Source: Cellvibrio sp. (lineage in GTDB: Bacteria > Pseudomonadota > Gammaproteobacteria > Pseudomonadales > Cellvibrionaceae). Taken from it: DNA of 64,000 nt. This document shows, in pieces, positions 46,755 to 56,158 of this stretch. Every line of letters begins with the position of its first letter. Within the stretch, counting starts at the first letter, position 1. The notes beneath the pieces were generated by a model. That model did not search any database. It was given only the letters and a program-made list of their open reading frames with translations, and had not been told where the DNA came from. The stretch lies in NCBI GenBank assembly GCA_016712405.1, contig JADJRD010000002.1, positions 245,001-309,000 on the forward strand, given 5' to 3'. The translations under genes and the position numbers were made by a program.

Positions 46755-48029
46755 ATGAAAAAAATAATTGGAGTTTTCTCTTTCTGCATGTTTGTGCCGT
46801 CGCTGGCGCTCGCCAAAAATCTAACGTTTGATTTGTTAGCGGCGCTGGGCGAGTCGGATAATGCGCTGAAGTCCGATGTTGATGAGGTAAACGAAAAACA
46901 GAATCGCTATACCGCATCATTGAATGGTAATTGGGACAAGCAGTGGATCAATGCGAATATGCAGTATACGGCCTATCGTGAAATCTATGCGGATAATTCT
47001 CAGGATGAACAAAATTATTTGCAGGGAGATTCATCGCTCAGGTTTGGCAATGCCAATAATCTTTTTAATTTAGATGTGCGACACTCTCGCCGAACCTTAT
47101 TAAAAGATATCACTGAAACCCCTAGCAATAGTAACCAAGAAGAAAGAGAAATTTTTTCGGTTATACCCAGCGCGCGTTTTGATCTCACGAGCAGTGATGA
47201 ATTAATTTTGAGTGCTGACGCATCCCGCACTCGCTATTTGGAGACTGAATTTAAGGATTCTGACCGCAATGTGTATGGCGTTGATTTTCAACACGGCTTT
47301 TCTGCCGTGGATAGGTTAAATATTCGATTAAGTAAGACAGAATCTGATTTTGTTTATTTTCCGCAAGCGGACTATAACTTGAGTTCTGCTGTTCTGGTCT
47401 ACTCAGCGAACTTACGTAAATTATCTTATAGTCTTGGCGCTGGTCAGGAAAAAACAGAGCCAGAGTTTGGTGAAAGTCAAAGTTCGCCTCATTATGAAGC
47501 ATCCATGAGTTATATCAGCGGGCAGAATCAATTTCGAATTTTTGTTGATCAGTCAGTTACAGATAGTTCGTTCGGGCAGGGATTGAATTTGAATAATCCT
47601 GCAACTCCTGGTGTGGATTCAGCTTTTGATGAAATCGGGCTGATAGACCGAAAAACATCGGGTATCGATGTGGCGCGCGAAATGACTGCTCGAAGCACCC
47701 TTACTCTGGGTGTAAGTAAAACGGATGATGAGTTTGTGAATTCTGATGCCGAATCAACTCAGCTTGGTGGAACAGCATCACTGCGATACAGTTTTTCTCC
47801 TCGTGCGACATTAACCTTGAGTCATAGCTTGAGTGATGTGGAAGCTATTGGTTTTTCATTGAATGATCAATATCGTCAGTCCTTCACTCGAATTTCTTTT
47901 CGATATCAATTCTTCCGTAGTTTTGATCTTGAGCTTTTCCGCGAGAAAGAGAAGCGTGCGTCCGATACAGGGCAGCAGAGCTACTTGGAAAATTTTACCG
48001 GCATGTCGCTTGGTTATCATTTTGAGTAA
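46755..48029 (+). CDS. outer-membrane beta-barrel protein of the polysaccharide locus
   Basis: A 424-residue protein with a signal peptide (MKKIIGVFSFCMFVPSLALA, cleaved after LALA). It consists of many alternating beta strands (for example RYTASLNGNWDKQWINANMQY and ATLTLSHSLSDVEAIGFSLN) and ends with an amphipathic strand FTGMSLGYHFE. No enzymatic motif is seen. It matches the size, placement and composition of the exosortase-locus outer membrane protein (TIGR03016 type), a likely export pore or anchor. Confidence 0.8.
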   Translation: MKKIIGVFSFCMFVPSLALAKNLTFDLLAALGESDNALKSDVDEVNEKQNRYTASLNGNWDKQWINANMQYTAYREIYADNSQDEQNYLQGDSSLRFGNANNLFNLDVRHSRRTLLKDITETPSNSNQEEREIFSVIPSARFDLTSSDELILSADASRTRYLETEFKDSDRNVYGVDFQHGFSAVDRLNIRLSKTESDFVYFPQADYNLSSAVLVYSANLRKLSYSLGAGQEKTEPEFGESQSSPHYEASMSYISGQNQFRIFVDQSVTDSSFGQGLNLNNPATPGVDSAFDEIGLIDRKTSGIDVAREMTARSTLTLGVSKTDDEFVNSDAESTQLGGTASLRYSFSPRATLTLSHSLSDVEAIGFSLNDQYRQSFTRISFRYQFFRSFDLELFREKEKRASDTGQQSYLENFTGMSLGYHFE

Positions 48030-48034
48030 AGTTT

Positions 48035-50644
48035 GTGATTAAATTTATTAAAATATGGCCTGTTCTGTTAGTGCTTTTGGTTTCCTGTGGTGACAATCAG
48101 GAAAATATCGGAAATCGTGCGAATCAATATCTAAAATCAGCCGAACAGCTTTCAAATCAAGGGCAGCTGAGAGCGGCATTGATTCAAGCAAAAAATGCTA
48201 TTCAGCTTATTCCTGGTTCCCCTCAAGGCTATTCGCAAATCGCACGAATTTATAACCAGATAGGTTATTACTCAGAAGTAGAAAAATTGCTTGTCGATAA
48301 AGTGCAGCAGTATCCAGAATTAAATTATGAATTGGGGTTTTCCTATTACCAGCGGAAAAAATTCCGATCGGCATTAGCGGCTTTGAGTCAACTAAGTGGA
48401 GAGTCACACCAGCGTGTGCATTTATTAAAGGCACTTGTTTTTGTGCAATTGGAGCAGAAGGTTGACTTTGATTTAGAGGTGCAGAAAATTGCTGCTATTT
48501 CGGACAGCGATGGTTATTGGTTATTAGCGCAAGCTAAGGCGGCTCAAGCGAAAGGACTCTGGAAAGAGGCGGAAAGTTTGCTAAGTAACGTGAAATCGAA
48601 CAGTGATGTTTATATTGATTCATTAATATCCTTAGCTGAAATCAATATACAGTTACGTCAAATTGAACAGGCTGAGAAACAGTTAACTACAGCACTTTCC
48701 AGCTCGGTGAATGCAGATTCGCTCACAGTTGAAAAAGCAAAAATTTTAACAATGTTAGTTGAAATGCTGGTTCAGCAAGGTCGATCGGGTGAGGCTTATG
48801 CATATCAAAAATTAATGGCTAATGCTAATCCTGAATTGGACTCAATGAGAAGTCGTTTTGATGAGGCGGTTGCGCTTTATGCAAAAGGCAATGTCGAAGA
48901 AGCAAAAACTCACTTAAACGATTTGCATCAAAGTTATCCTAAGAATTCAAATGTCACTAGCTTGTTGGGTGTAATTGCTTTTCAACAAGGCCGTGACGAT
49001 GAAGCAGAAGCCTATTTGGCGCAAGTGATTGATCCTGAAACGGCAACAGCGGGGTTGATTCAAACCAGCAGTTTATTAAAAGTTCGGAATAACAAAGTTG
49101 ATGATGCCATTGAGTTATTGAAGAAGTCTGTTATAGCGCAACCAAAAAATGCTCAATTATTGGCGACTTATGGTTTGGCGTTACTACAAAAAGATCCAGT
49201 TGATAAAGAAGGTGCGCTGGCGTTAGAAAAAAGTATTGCGATGGATGCAAAGCAGCAGCGCCTTCGTTTGGCTTTAGCGGAAAGGCATTATCGCTTGGAA
49301 GAAAAAGAACAGGCTTTGGCTCAGCTGGAGACGGCCTTTAAATATGACCCCTTGGATAGGGTAACGACACAAGCCTATTTGTATCAGTTCTCCAAAGTGG
49401 CTGGTGCTAAATCGGTCTCGCTTAAGTTGCAACAGCTCAAACAACAATATACCAATCGTTTTCAAATCAAATTGATAGAGTCTTGGTGGTTAATCGAGCA
49501 GGGTCAATATGCTGAAGTTGAATCGCTCTTAAAAACTCAACCTGATACATCTACAAAAGAAAAATTGGATGCATTTGAGTTATTGGTGACTCTCTATTTT
49601 AGGCAAGATAAAAAGGAAAAAGCCCAATCCTTACTCGGAGAGATGTTGCGACTATCCCCGGCAAATACTCAATACTATTTAACCTGGTTCAATTTGTTGA
49701 GCGAACAGGATTCTGCTCGGGCGATAGGTTTTCTAAATGAGCTGCTGCAATTGAATGAAGTCTTGTGGCAGCCTCATTACTACCTTGCATTGCTGGAGCA
49801 GAAATCCCAGCAGTGGGATCAGGCCGACAAATCCTTGAATCAGGTGCTGCAAAAAACGTCGCAGGAAAATGTTCGACAACAGGTTGTCAAATTATACAAC
49901 GCTAGAGGCTTTCACTTATTTCGTTCTGGTGAGTTTCAGCAAGCCCAGGTCGCGTTCATGAAATCGCTTGGGGTGGATTCGGAAGATAGAACGGCCTTGT
50001 ATTATTCCGTGCAGATATTGCTTAAACAGAATCAAACAGATCAGGCGAAAGCTGTGCTCGCAGCAGTAGATCAAAATAAAAAATTAGCGATTCATTGGTT
50101 TTTAAGTGGCTTGATTAATGAAAAAGAACAAAAAATAAAAGATGCTTTACGAGACTTTAATGAAGCTTGGAAGTTGGATGCATTTGATTTGTATGCTGAA
50201 AAACTCTATAGCGTTTATCAGTCGCAGAAAGATCAGTCATCATTAGTGAACTTGATTAATGAATGGCATCAGCGTTTGCCTAATAGCTCTCAAGCCTTAT
50301 TGCTGATGGCGATGTTGCAGCAAGAGAAGGGGCAAACAAATGAGGCTATAGATGCTTATGAAAAAGTTCTAAGGGCCCAGCCTGATAATCAGATTGCGAT
50401 GAATAATTTAGCTTGGCTTTATATCGATGGTCACCCAGAAAAAGCAGAAAAGTTGGCATCAGTAGTTTTTGCTCGTGCGCCCGATGCGGTGGATATTATT
50501 GATACCTATGGTTGGATATTGTTTAAGAATGGAAAAGTAAAAGAGGCTTTGCCATTATTGGAAAAAGCAAGTCGGCTTTCACCTGATAATGCCTTAATCA
50601 AGGAGCATTTGCTTCATGTTCAACAAGCAGTTGGATCAAATTAG
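48035..50644 (+). CDS. TPR-repeat lipoprotein, PrsT-like
   Basis: An 869-residue lipoprotein: signal segment with lipobox LLVSC (Cys18), then tetratricopeptide repeats over the whole length (for example NQYLKSAEQLSNQGQLRAALIQ, and YEKVLRAQPDNQIAMNNLAWLY near the C-terminus). PrsT-type proteins (TIGR02917) accompany exosortase-A exopolysaccharide loci and probably work as periplasmic assembly scaffolds. It starts at GTG 48035, 5 nt after the barrel gene. The 3' end overlaps the next gene by 29 nt. Confidence 0.87.
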   Translation: MIKFIKIWPVLLVLLVSCGDNQENIGNRANQYLKSAEQLSNQGQLRAALIQAKNAIQLIPGSPQGYSQIARIYNQIGYYSEVEKLLVDKVQQYPELNYELGFSYYQRKKFRSALAALSQLSGESHQRVHLLKALVFVQLEQKVDFDLEVQKIAAISDSDGYWLLAQAKAAQAKGLWKEAESLLSNVKSNSDVYIDSLISLAEINIQLRQIEQAEKQLTTALSSSVNADSLTVEKAKILTMLVEMLVQQGRSGEAYAYQKLMANANPELDSMRSRFDEAVALYAKGNVEEAKTHLNDLHQSYPKNSNVTSLLGVIAFQQGRDDEAEAYLAQVIDPETATAGLIQTSSLLKVRNNKVDDAIELLKKSVIAQPKNAQLLATYGLALLQKDPVDKEGALALEKSIAMDAKQQRLRLALAERHYRLEEKEQALAQLETAFKYDPLDRVTTQAYLYQFSKVAGAKSVSLKLQQLKQQYTNRFQIKLIESWWLIEQGQYAEVESLLKTQPDTSTKEKLDAFELLVTLYFRQDKKEKAQSLLGEMLRLSPANTQYYLTWFNLLSEQDSARAIGFLNELLQLNEVLWQPHYYLALLEQKSQQWDQADKSLNQVLQKTSQENVRQQVVKLYNARGFHLFRSGEFQQAQVAFMKSLGVDSEDRTALYYSVQILLKQNQTDQAKAVLAAVDQNKKLAIHWFLSGLINEKEQKIKDALRDFNEAWKLDAFDLYAEKLYSVYQSQKDQSSLVNLINEWHQRLPNSSQALLLMAMLQQEKGQTNEAIDAYEKVLRAQPDNQIAMNNLAWLYIDGHPEKAEKLASVVFARAPDAVDIIDTYGWILFKNGKVKEALPLLEKASRLSPDNALIKEHLLHVQQAVGSN

Positions 50645-51635
50645 TGTGAGTGATATTAAACCAGAATTATTAAGTGTTTTTCGTACGGACGCATGGATTT
50701 CAGCTTGGAATGAAATATGGGAAGCAGATTTAATTGCCAGGCAATATAAGTCAAATCAGAATGGGTATCTTTTTCATCTACCGTTGTTAAAGTTATTTTC
50801 GTTAAGGACGGCTACACCTCTAGGTTGCGGGTCTCGAGTTCTTGCTTCTATTCGCAGTGAGTATTTTCAATTTCCTGTCGATGTTAATTTGAATGATTGG
50901 TTTAAGTCTGAGTTAGGTCTGGGTTGCCATCAATTTGTGATTCCTGACGTCGATATTGAATCTGATACTTTCAAAAAACTTTCAGAATACGCTAACAAAT
51001 ATTCATTTTATTTACATGCTCGATCTGGGTCGTTGGCTTATGGTGTGGTCACCAAAAGATCGAGCTTTGCTGATTATCTATCTGTACTGGGGCAAAATTC
51101 GCGGGCTCGATTGTTTAACAGGCGCAAACGTTTGCAGGAGCTGGGTAAGATAAAGCTTCGGAATATGTGGCCGGATGTTGAAGGTTTTATCGATTTGTTA
51201 AATCAATTCCATCAGGATCGCTGGGGAAAACCTTGTTTTCAGGAAAATAATTTAGCTTTTATAAAATTATTTTTGCAAAAGTTAAGTGAGCAGGGTGGGC
51301 AAATAAATTTGTCACTGATGACACTGGATGAAAAACCTATATCAGTGTTGTTGGATGTTTTGTATGCGCGCAGAGTGTATAACTTTCAAGCGGGCTATAT
51401 TGAAAAGGTTGCCAAGAATGTAGCACTGGGTAGTCTGCATTTGGGGTATGAAATAGAAGCGGCCTTTGCGAATCCGCAGATTGATTATTATGACTTTATG
51501 GCGGGGCAAGGAAAAAATACAGACTATAAAGCGGCCTTTGCAACCAATACACAAAAACTGGCGGACATCTACCTCACGCGTCATGCTTGGTTACACTGGT
51601 TATATCAGTTGAATGATCGAGTAAAAAAATCTTAA
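50616..51635 (+). CDS. FemAB-like acyltransferase 1 (GNAT fold, BioF2-like)
   Basis: A 339-residue protein of the Acetyltransf_6/FemAB-like type. It contains NSRARLFNRRKRLQELG near 165, the FHQDRWGKP motif that is common in this family, and the C-terminal YDFMAGQGKNTDYKAAF. FemAB relatives transfer acyl or aminoacyl groups to cell-wall or surface polymers. ATG 50616 lies inside the preceding gene, whereas a later start near 50644 would avoid the overlap. The stop overlaps that of the convergent minus-strand gene (shared TTAA). Confidence 0.78.
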   Translation: MFNKQLDQISVSDIKPELLSVFRTDAWISAWNEIWEADLIARQYKSNQNGYLFHLPLLKLFSLRTATPLGCGSRVLASIRSEYFQFPVDVNLNDWFKSELGLGCHQFVIPDVDIESDTFKKLSEYANKYSFYLHARSGSLAYGVVTKRSSFADYLSVLGQNSRARLFNRRKRLQELGKIKLRNMWPDVEGFIDLLNQFHQDRWGKPCFQENNLAFIKLFLQKLSEQGGQINLSLMTLDEKPISVLLDVLYARRVYNFQAGYIEKVAKNVALGSLHLGYEIEAAFANPQIDYYDFMAGQGKNTDYKAAFATNTQKLADIYLTRHAWLHWLYQLNDRVKKS

Positions 51636-52948
51636 GGAATATGTTTAATCAATGATGGACCAATCCATCGGGTTAGCCAAACCGGCATCAATTTCCAGAG
51701 CGCTATAAAAATTTTATATTTTGGGTTGTTCGGATTGATTTCTGGCAGTGCCTGGCCTTCAGGCATAACGTAATACCAATAATGTTGTCTCGGTTCTGCA
51801 CCCCATTGTTTTTTAAATTTATAAGTGCCCGCATCAATGGTGGAGCGGCCGAAATCGAAAAACATAAATTTCTGCTCTATCGCAAACGATAAAATCTGCC
51901 GGTACATCCACATATTCATATTCTTTTTGTTTGCCGCTGCAATGGTGGAGGCCCAGGGAATCTCAAGAACATTGTTGTTGCCGATTAAAAAAGCTGCCGA
52001 TACCGGTTTGTTGGCCAGGTGTACGACGAGCAGAGTTGATTGAATATTTGGTTCATCTAATATTGCCTGAAAAAAACTTTTCGGATAAACCGGTGTTCCT
52101 AAGTCACGCATGTTGTGTGAAAACACCTGATAAAAATCATTCAGCAATTCTTCTTTACCAACTTTCAGTTTTGGTTGATAGTCTTCTGCTTTCTTGTATT
52201 GTGATCGTAATTTCGCACCTAAGTTTTTTTCCAGTGCTTCATTGGATTCAGGCAATCGCAAAATCATTGAAGCTTTTTTGCTGGTGTAGAGAGGGTAGAG
52301 GTCGGCCTGAATGCTACGAATTTCAACATGAGATAAATTAAATTTTTTGAGCAACTGGTGGCTATGATGGATTAATGCCTGATTAATATTGTGATATTGG
52401 CTGATAGGTCCGCCATAGTTTATGTAGGGGATTGAAACTGCAAATTGTCCGAAGAGTTTGCTTGAAAACAAAGTTAAGGGAAGCCCGCCCAAAATTTGAC
52501 TTTCTTGATTTGTTGCTAGTAGCAAAATACTACGATGACCGAATTGGGTTTGAATTAATCGTAACCAGGCATCTTGATGATAAGGTGTGTGTGTGTGATG
52601 TTCTAAATAACGATACCATGTGTCCAGAAAAGGGTTGTCGATAATGTCAATTTTAAATGCGCCATTCCAAATTTCTGAAGGTTCCAAAAACTCAAAAGCT
52701 ATCTGATCAGAATTTATTTCTTGTTCTGGTCTTGCTTGTGTCGATGCTTCAGCGTTGGCGTATTCAATACTTTTTAGTGCTGCTTCAGTTTCATCAATCT
52801 GTAATGAAATTATTTTCATTTGATCAAGCAAGGCTTGATGTTCAGTGCTTCCCTTGATTACCGCTTTAAATTGTCTGGCGATTTCGCCTTTAGCGTTTTT
52901 TTGGGATTTTAATTTGGCAAGTAATTTAGCAACTTGTGTATTCGTCAT
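51632..52948 (-). CDS. FemAB-like acyltransferase 2, XrtA/PEP-CTERM locus type
   Basis: A 438-residue protein. Residues 1-65 form a predicted coiled coil (AKLLAKLKSQKNAKG, LLDQMKIISLQIDETEAAL) not seen in most relatives. The rest is the FemAB GNAT-like fold: TPYHQDAWLRLIQTQFGH, YINYGGPISQ, LGAKLRSQYKKAE, FDFGRSTIDAGTYKFKKQWGAEP. These are hallmarks of the exosortase-associated FemAB family (TIGR03019 type). It is last gene of a minus-strand run starting near 59051. It may modify peptidoglycan or the polysaccharide. Confidence 0.85.
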   Translation of the reverse strand: MTNTQVAKLLAKLKSQKNAKGEIARQFKAVIKGSTEHQALLDQMKIISLQIDETEAALKSIEYANAEASTQARPEQEINSDQIAFEFLEPSEIWNGAFKIDIIDNPFLDTWYRYLEHHTHTPYHQDAWLRLIQTQFGHRSILLLATNQESQILGGLPLTLFSSKLFGQFAVSIPYINYGGPISQYHNINQALIHHSHQLLKKFNLSHVEIRSIQADLYPLYTSKKASMILRLPESNEALEKNLGAKLRSQYKKAEDYQPKLKVGKEELLNDFYQVFSHNMRDLGTPVYPKSFFQAILDEPNIQSTLLVVHLANKPVSAAFLIGNNNVLEIPWASTIAAANKKNMNMWMYRQILSFAIEQKFMFFDFGRSTIDAGTYKFKKQWGAEPRQHYWYYVMPEGQALPEINPNNPKYKIFIALWKLMPVWLTRWIGPSLIKHIP

Positions 52949-52963
52949 CGGTATTATCTTGGG

Positions 52964-53968
52964 TTAATCTATTTTTGAGCGAAGATGTTCGATCCAGGAG
53001 GAGTATCGAATAAATCGTTCCAGTGTGGAAGGGAAACTATGCCGTTTAATGTTGAATAAATCCTGTTGTATTGATGCTAATGTGGTGTTTCCAGGTTTTG
53101 CACTTAAAGCAGCACTAAAATTAGCATTCGCGACTAACGCACAATGCCTGCTGGCATAATCTTTGTCGGTGCCAGACGAATAACAATAAACATTTGACGC
53201 AGTAGGAATCTCTTGGAGTAAACGGTTTTTAGATGTGGTTAATTCAATGTTGACCTGCTCATCACTCAAAATGTTGAATACTTTGTGAGTTTTTCCATGT
53301 GCACCCACATTCAGACCAAGTTTTTGATAATGCCTCAGGCTTTCCCAATCGGCGGGCGCAAATTCTATCGGTGCGACTGGTGGTAAGTTTACCTGAAGTT
53401 TATCTTCAAGCAATTTTAAAAACCGATCTTGTTTTTCGTCAGCAAGATGTTTGGCAAATCCAGTCAATTGTCGTCGACTGGAAATACGGTTTTGCAGGGT
53501 ATCAAACGAAAGTGTGAAAACGGAATTGTCGAATTCAATTTCAATCTTGCTGATGACTGTTGTTTGAGTAAGGTAAATCAGCTTTGCGTCCCAAGGCCAG
53601 TCTATATTGTCCGAAAAGTCGCTCAATACAAAAATTGTTGGTTTGGCGTTGTGTTTAAGAAAAATGGGGGTGAGAACGGTGAGTTGATCTAGATAACCAT
53701 CATCCATGGTAAAGCACAAAATTGGTTTTTTCGGATTGTCCCCTCGAATTGACATGGTCACCACGTCATCAATACTGAGAAATTCAAATCCTTTTTTCTG
53801 TGCGTAAGTCAAACAGTTATCCAACAAACGGGGACAGATACCGTTATAAATATTATTTACCGGCTGAGGTCGGTGTAACATAAAAATTGTTACATAATGG
53901 CCGAGTAAAGAGTTCGCCAAAAAGTTCAGGGGTGAAATGGTCGCCAAGCTTGTGATAAGTCTGTCCAT
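52964..53968 (-). CDS. polysaccharide deacetylase (NodB fold), second paralog
   Basis: A 334-residue protein with the NodB catalytic Asp pair in CFTMDDGYLDQL and the metal-binding HxxxH in GAHGKTHKVFN. A hydrophobic segment near residues 9-35 (ATISPLNFLANSLLGHYVTIF) may be a membrane anchor. ATG 53968 with SD AAGGGA is preferred; the frame is open further upstream but that would overlap the neighbour. It lies 19 nt after the other deacetylase gene and is less conserved in sequence than that one. Confidence 0.85.
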   Translation of the reverse strand: MDRLITSLATISPLNFLANSLLGHYVTIFMLHRPQPVNNIYNGICPRLLDNCLTYAQKKGFEFLSIDDVVTMSIRGDNPKKPILCFTMDDGYLDQLTVLTPIFLKHNAKPTIFVLSDFSDNIDWPWDAKLIYLTQTTVISKIEIEFDNSVFTLSFDTLQNRISSRRQLTGFAKHLADEKQDRFLKLLEDKLQVNLPPVAPIEFAPADWESLRHYQKLGLNVGAHGKTHKVFNILSDEQVNIELTTSKNRLLQEIPTASNVYCYSSGTDKDYASRHCALVANANFSAALSAKPGNTTLASIQQDLFNIKRHSFPSTLERFIRYSSWIEHLRSKID

Positions 53969-53987
53969 GTGAAATCCCTTGGGAATT

Positions 53988-54986
53988 TTAGATGCCCGAA
54001 AGTCTTGCTCCAAAATCACGTTTGGTGCCACTAACTTGCTGGTGTAACCCAATTCGTTTTAATTCGTGTAATGAAAAATTATTATAGGTCACTATGCCTT
54101 TTTGGGTGGTCACCGCAGCTTTATAAGTCGCGGCGACCAAGTCCAAGGCGATTCGATTGTAGTCGCCATTAGGGAAACAAAACAAGTTTATTTTTTGTTC
54201 GAGTTGAGACTCCAGCAATTCTCGACTTTGAATAATTTCGTGTTGTAATTCTTCTGTGCCAAGATGGTGCGTTAAACGTTTGTGACTACAAGTATGTGAA
54301 CCAATATCAACCAGTCCTGAGTTTTGCATTTGCTTGAGCTCATTCCAATTCATCAGCGCTCGGGGCATGGCTTGTAATAAGTTGGATTGTTCCTTAATCC
54401 TTGCCAATGCGGTAAAAATATCTTTATCAGATAGGCCTTTTAATTTTCTGATGTACTCGGCTGCAAATTCGCGATCAATAATTGATTTGTCTTGTGGATA
54501 GTATTTGCCAAGAAGCGGATCCTGTTGCAGAAATGTTTCACCAGCGTTAAATAATAACCACATCACCATATTCGGCCAAAACTGAAAAGAAGTGTCAATT
54601 TTTTCGGCAACGGCAAAAAGTGTTGCGGGTACCTGATGTTTTTTCAGTAGAGGTAGAGCATATTCAAAATTATCCATCCAGCCATCATCAAAGGTCACTA
54701 CACAGGTTTTCAGTGGCAATTGAGCGCCGGATTCCTGTGCATCTACCCAATCTTGCAAGCGCATTACCGTAAAATAACGTTTGATTTCTTGCAGGTGCAT
54801 CTCGAAAGTTTCTGGTGTTACTACCATACCGGGTTCTTCGATGTGATAACGAGGATCATCTGTTGGCAATATGCGGTGATACATGAGAATCCATAATTTC
54901 GGCTCATGGTGCTGTCGACGGTGGTGGCCGTAATGATAGGCCAGCCTAGTCAAAATAGATTTAGCCAGATTTTTCAAAAAACGCAT
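53988..54986 (-). CDS. polysaccharide deacetylase (NodB fold), first paralog
   Basis: A 332-residue protein. ILMYHRILPTDDPRYHIEE near 33, CVVTFDDGWMDNFEYALPLL near 95 with the catalytic Asp pair, and IGSHTCSHKRLTH with HxxxH near 227 make it a standard NodB-family polysaccharide deacetylase. The N-terminus is short, basic and weakly hydrophobic, so localisation is uncertain. It starts one base after the ATP-grasp stop. Confidence 0.9.
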   Translation of the reverse strand: MRFLKNLAKSILTRLAYHYGHHRRQHHEPKLWILMYHRILPTDDPRYHIEEPGMVVTPETFEMHLQEIKRYFTVMRLQDWVDAQESGAQLPLKTCVVTFDDGWMDNFEYALPLLKKHQVPATLFAVAEKIDTSFQFWPNMVMWLLFNAGETFLQQDPLLGKYYPQDKSIIDREFAAEYIRKLKGLSDKDIFTALARIKEQSNLLQAMPRALMNWNELKQMQNSGLVDIGSHTCSHKRLTHHLGTEELQHEIIQSRELLESQLEQKINLFCFPNGDYNRIALDLVAATYKAAVTTQKGIVTYNNFSLHELKRIGLHQQVSGTKRDFGARLSGI

Positions 54987-56158
54987 TAGTGACCTCGTAA
55001 AGCTGCAAGATATTGTTTCAGCTCAAATAGTGCTGGTTTCAAATCGGACCAGCGATTAATTTCATAACGCGTAGTAAAAAATCCAGGCCACAAAAAATCT
55101 AAACTGCGTTTAATTTTTTTCAAAAGTGATTCACTTGATTTCCAATACAGATACAAACTATCAAAATCACCTAACAACCAACGCAATCGCTGACCGACTT
55201 TATAACTTCCTGGGATTTCATGGGGTAATTGCAATGTCTGCGCGACTAATAGCCAAGGAAAATTAATGCCGGAATCAATAGATAATTGCAGCGATCCCCA
55301 GAAACGGGTGTTTATTTCCATCAAATAAGGAGTTCCTTCAGGGCTGATACGAAACTCAACCATGGCAACACCATGCCAATGTGCGGAGGTTAAAAGTTTC
55401 TCGGCAAGTGATTGTAATGTTGGATCAACTGTTTGACTTTCACTAAGTACGCTCACTCCCCCTTGCGGTGGTTTTTCTCTCAGGCGTTTGTGTGCAAAAA
55501 AAGTGATGGGCTGACCACGATTGTATAAACAAAAAACTCCAGCGCCGTGACCCGGAATAAATTCCTGTAACATAAATCCTGTAGTCTGCAGATAGGGATT
55601 TTTCTGAAGATAGCGCTGCAGGGAATCCTCGTCCCGAATAATGCCCACAGTTGTGGCCTGCCAGTGATCATCTAGATACAGTCGTGACAAGGCGGGTTTG
55701 ATGACGCAAGGATATTGAATCTCTTGTTGATTTAATGCGCCCAGAGACGAATAAAACCGCCACTTTGGGGTCGGCACCTGCAAACTATCAGCAAGTTGCA
55801 TCAATCGATGTTTGTCGGCCAGTTGCATCACCACAGGGTAATCTGCAAATGCAGTTGGTAGCGCCAGCTTGTCTTGATTCATCAAAATCAATTGACTGGT
55901 AATTTCCGTCACGGGTAACACCAAATCAAATTGACGCTCTGACTGTAATCGGGAAATCCAATCAATAAAGGCTTGGGGTTGGTGTTCGGCACTGGGGCAA
56001 CATAGATACTCGTTTGAATATCGTGATTTGCCCGCAAGTGCGGCAGGTGCAGCTTCGGCAGTGGTAATGTGGAGATTGTGGTGTTGTCCCAAAGACCGTG
56101 TAACAGCGAGGGCACTGCGTTGGGCGGCATCGAGGATTAGAATGTTGAAGTTAGTCAA
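54986..56158 (-). CDS. ATP-grasp carboxylate-amine ligase
   Basis: A 390-residue ATP-grasp enzyme. The N-terminal pre-ATP-grasp part is NILILDAAQRSALAVTRSLG. ATP-binding segments are YPCVIKPALSR near 148 and MLQEFIPGHGAGVFCL near 197. The metal-binding VEFRISPEGTPYLMEINTRFWGSL near 270 has the Glu and Asn ligands. Members activate a carboxylate as acyl phosphate and join it to an amine, so in this context it could add an amino acid or similar group to a sugar or glycan. It starts at TTG 56158, overlapping the caspase-like stop (TTGA). Confidence 0.82.
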   Translation of the reverse strand: MTNFNILILDAAQRSALAVTRSLGQHHNLHITTAEAAPAALAGKSRYSNEYLCCPSAEHQPQAFIDWISRLQSERQFDLVLPVTEITSQLILMNQDKLALPTAFADYPVVMQLADKHRLMQLADSLQVPTPKWRFYSSLGALNQQEIQYPCVIKPALSRLYLDDHWQATTVGIIRDEDSLQRYLQKNPYLQTTGFMLQEFIPGHGAGVFCLYNRGQPITFFAHKRLREKPPQGGVSVLSESQTVDPTLQSLAEKLLTSAHWHGVAMVEFRISPEGTPYLMEINTRFWGSLQLSIDSGINFPWLLVAQTLQLPHEIPGSYKVGQRLRWLLGDFDSLYLYWKSSESLLKKIKRSLDFLWPGFFTTRYEINRWSDLKPALFELKQYLAALRGH

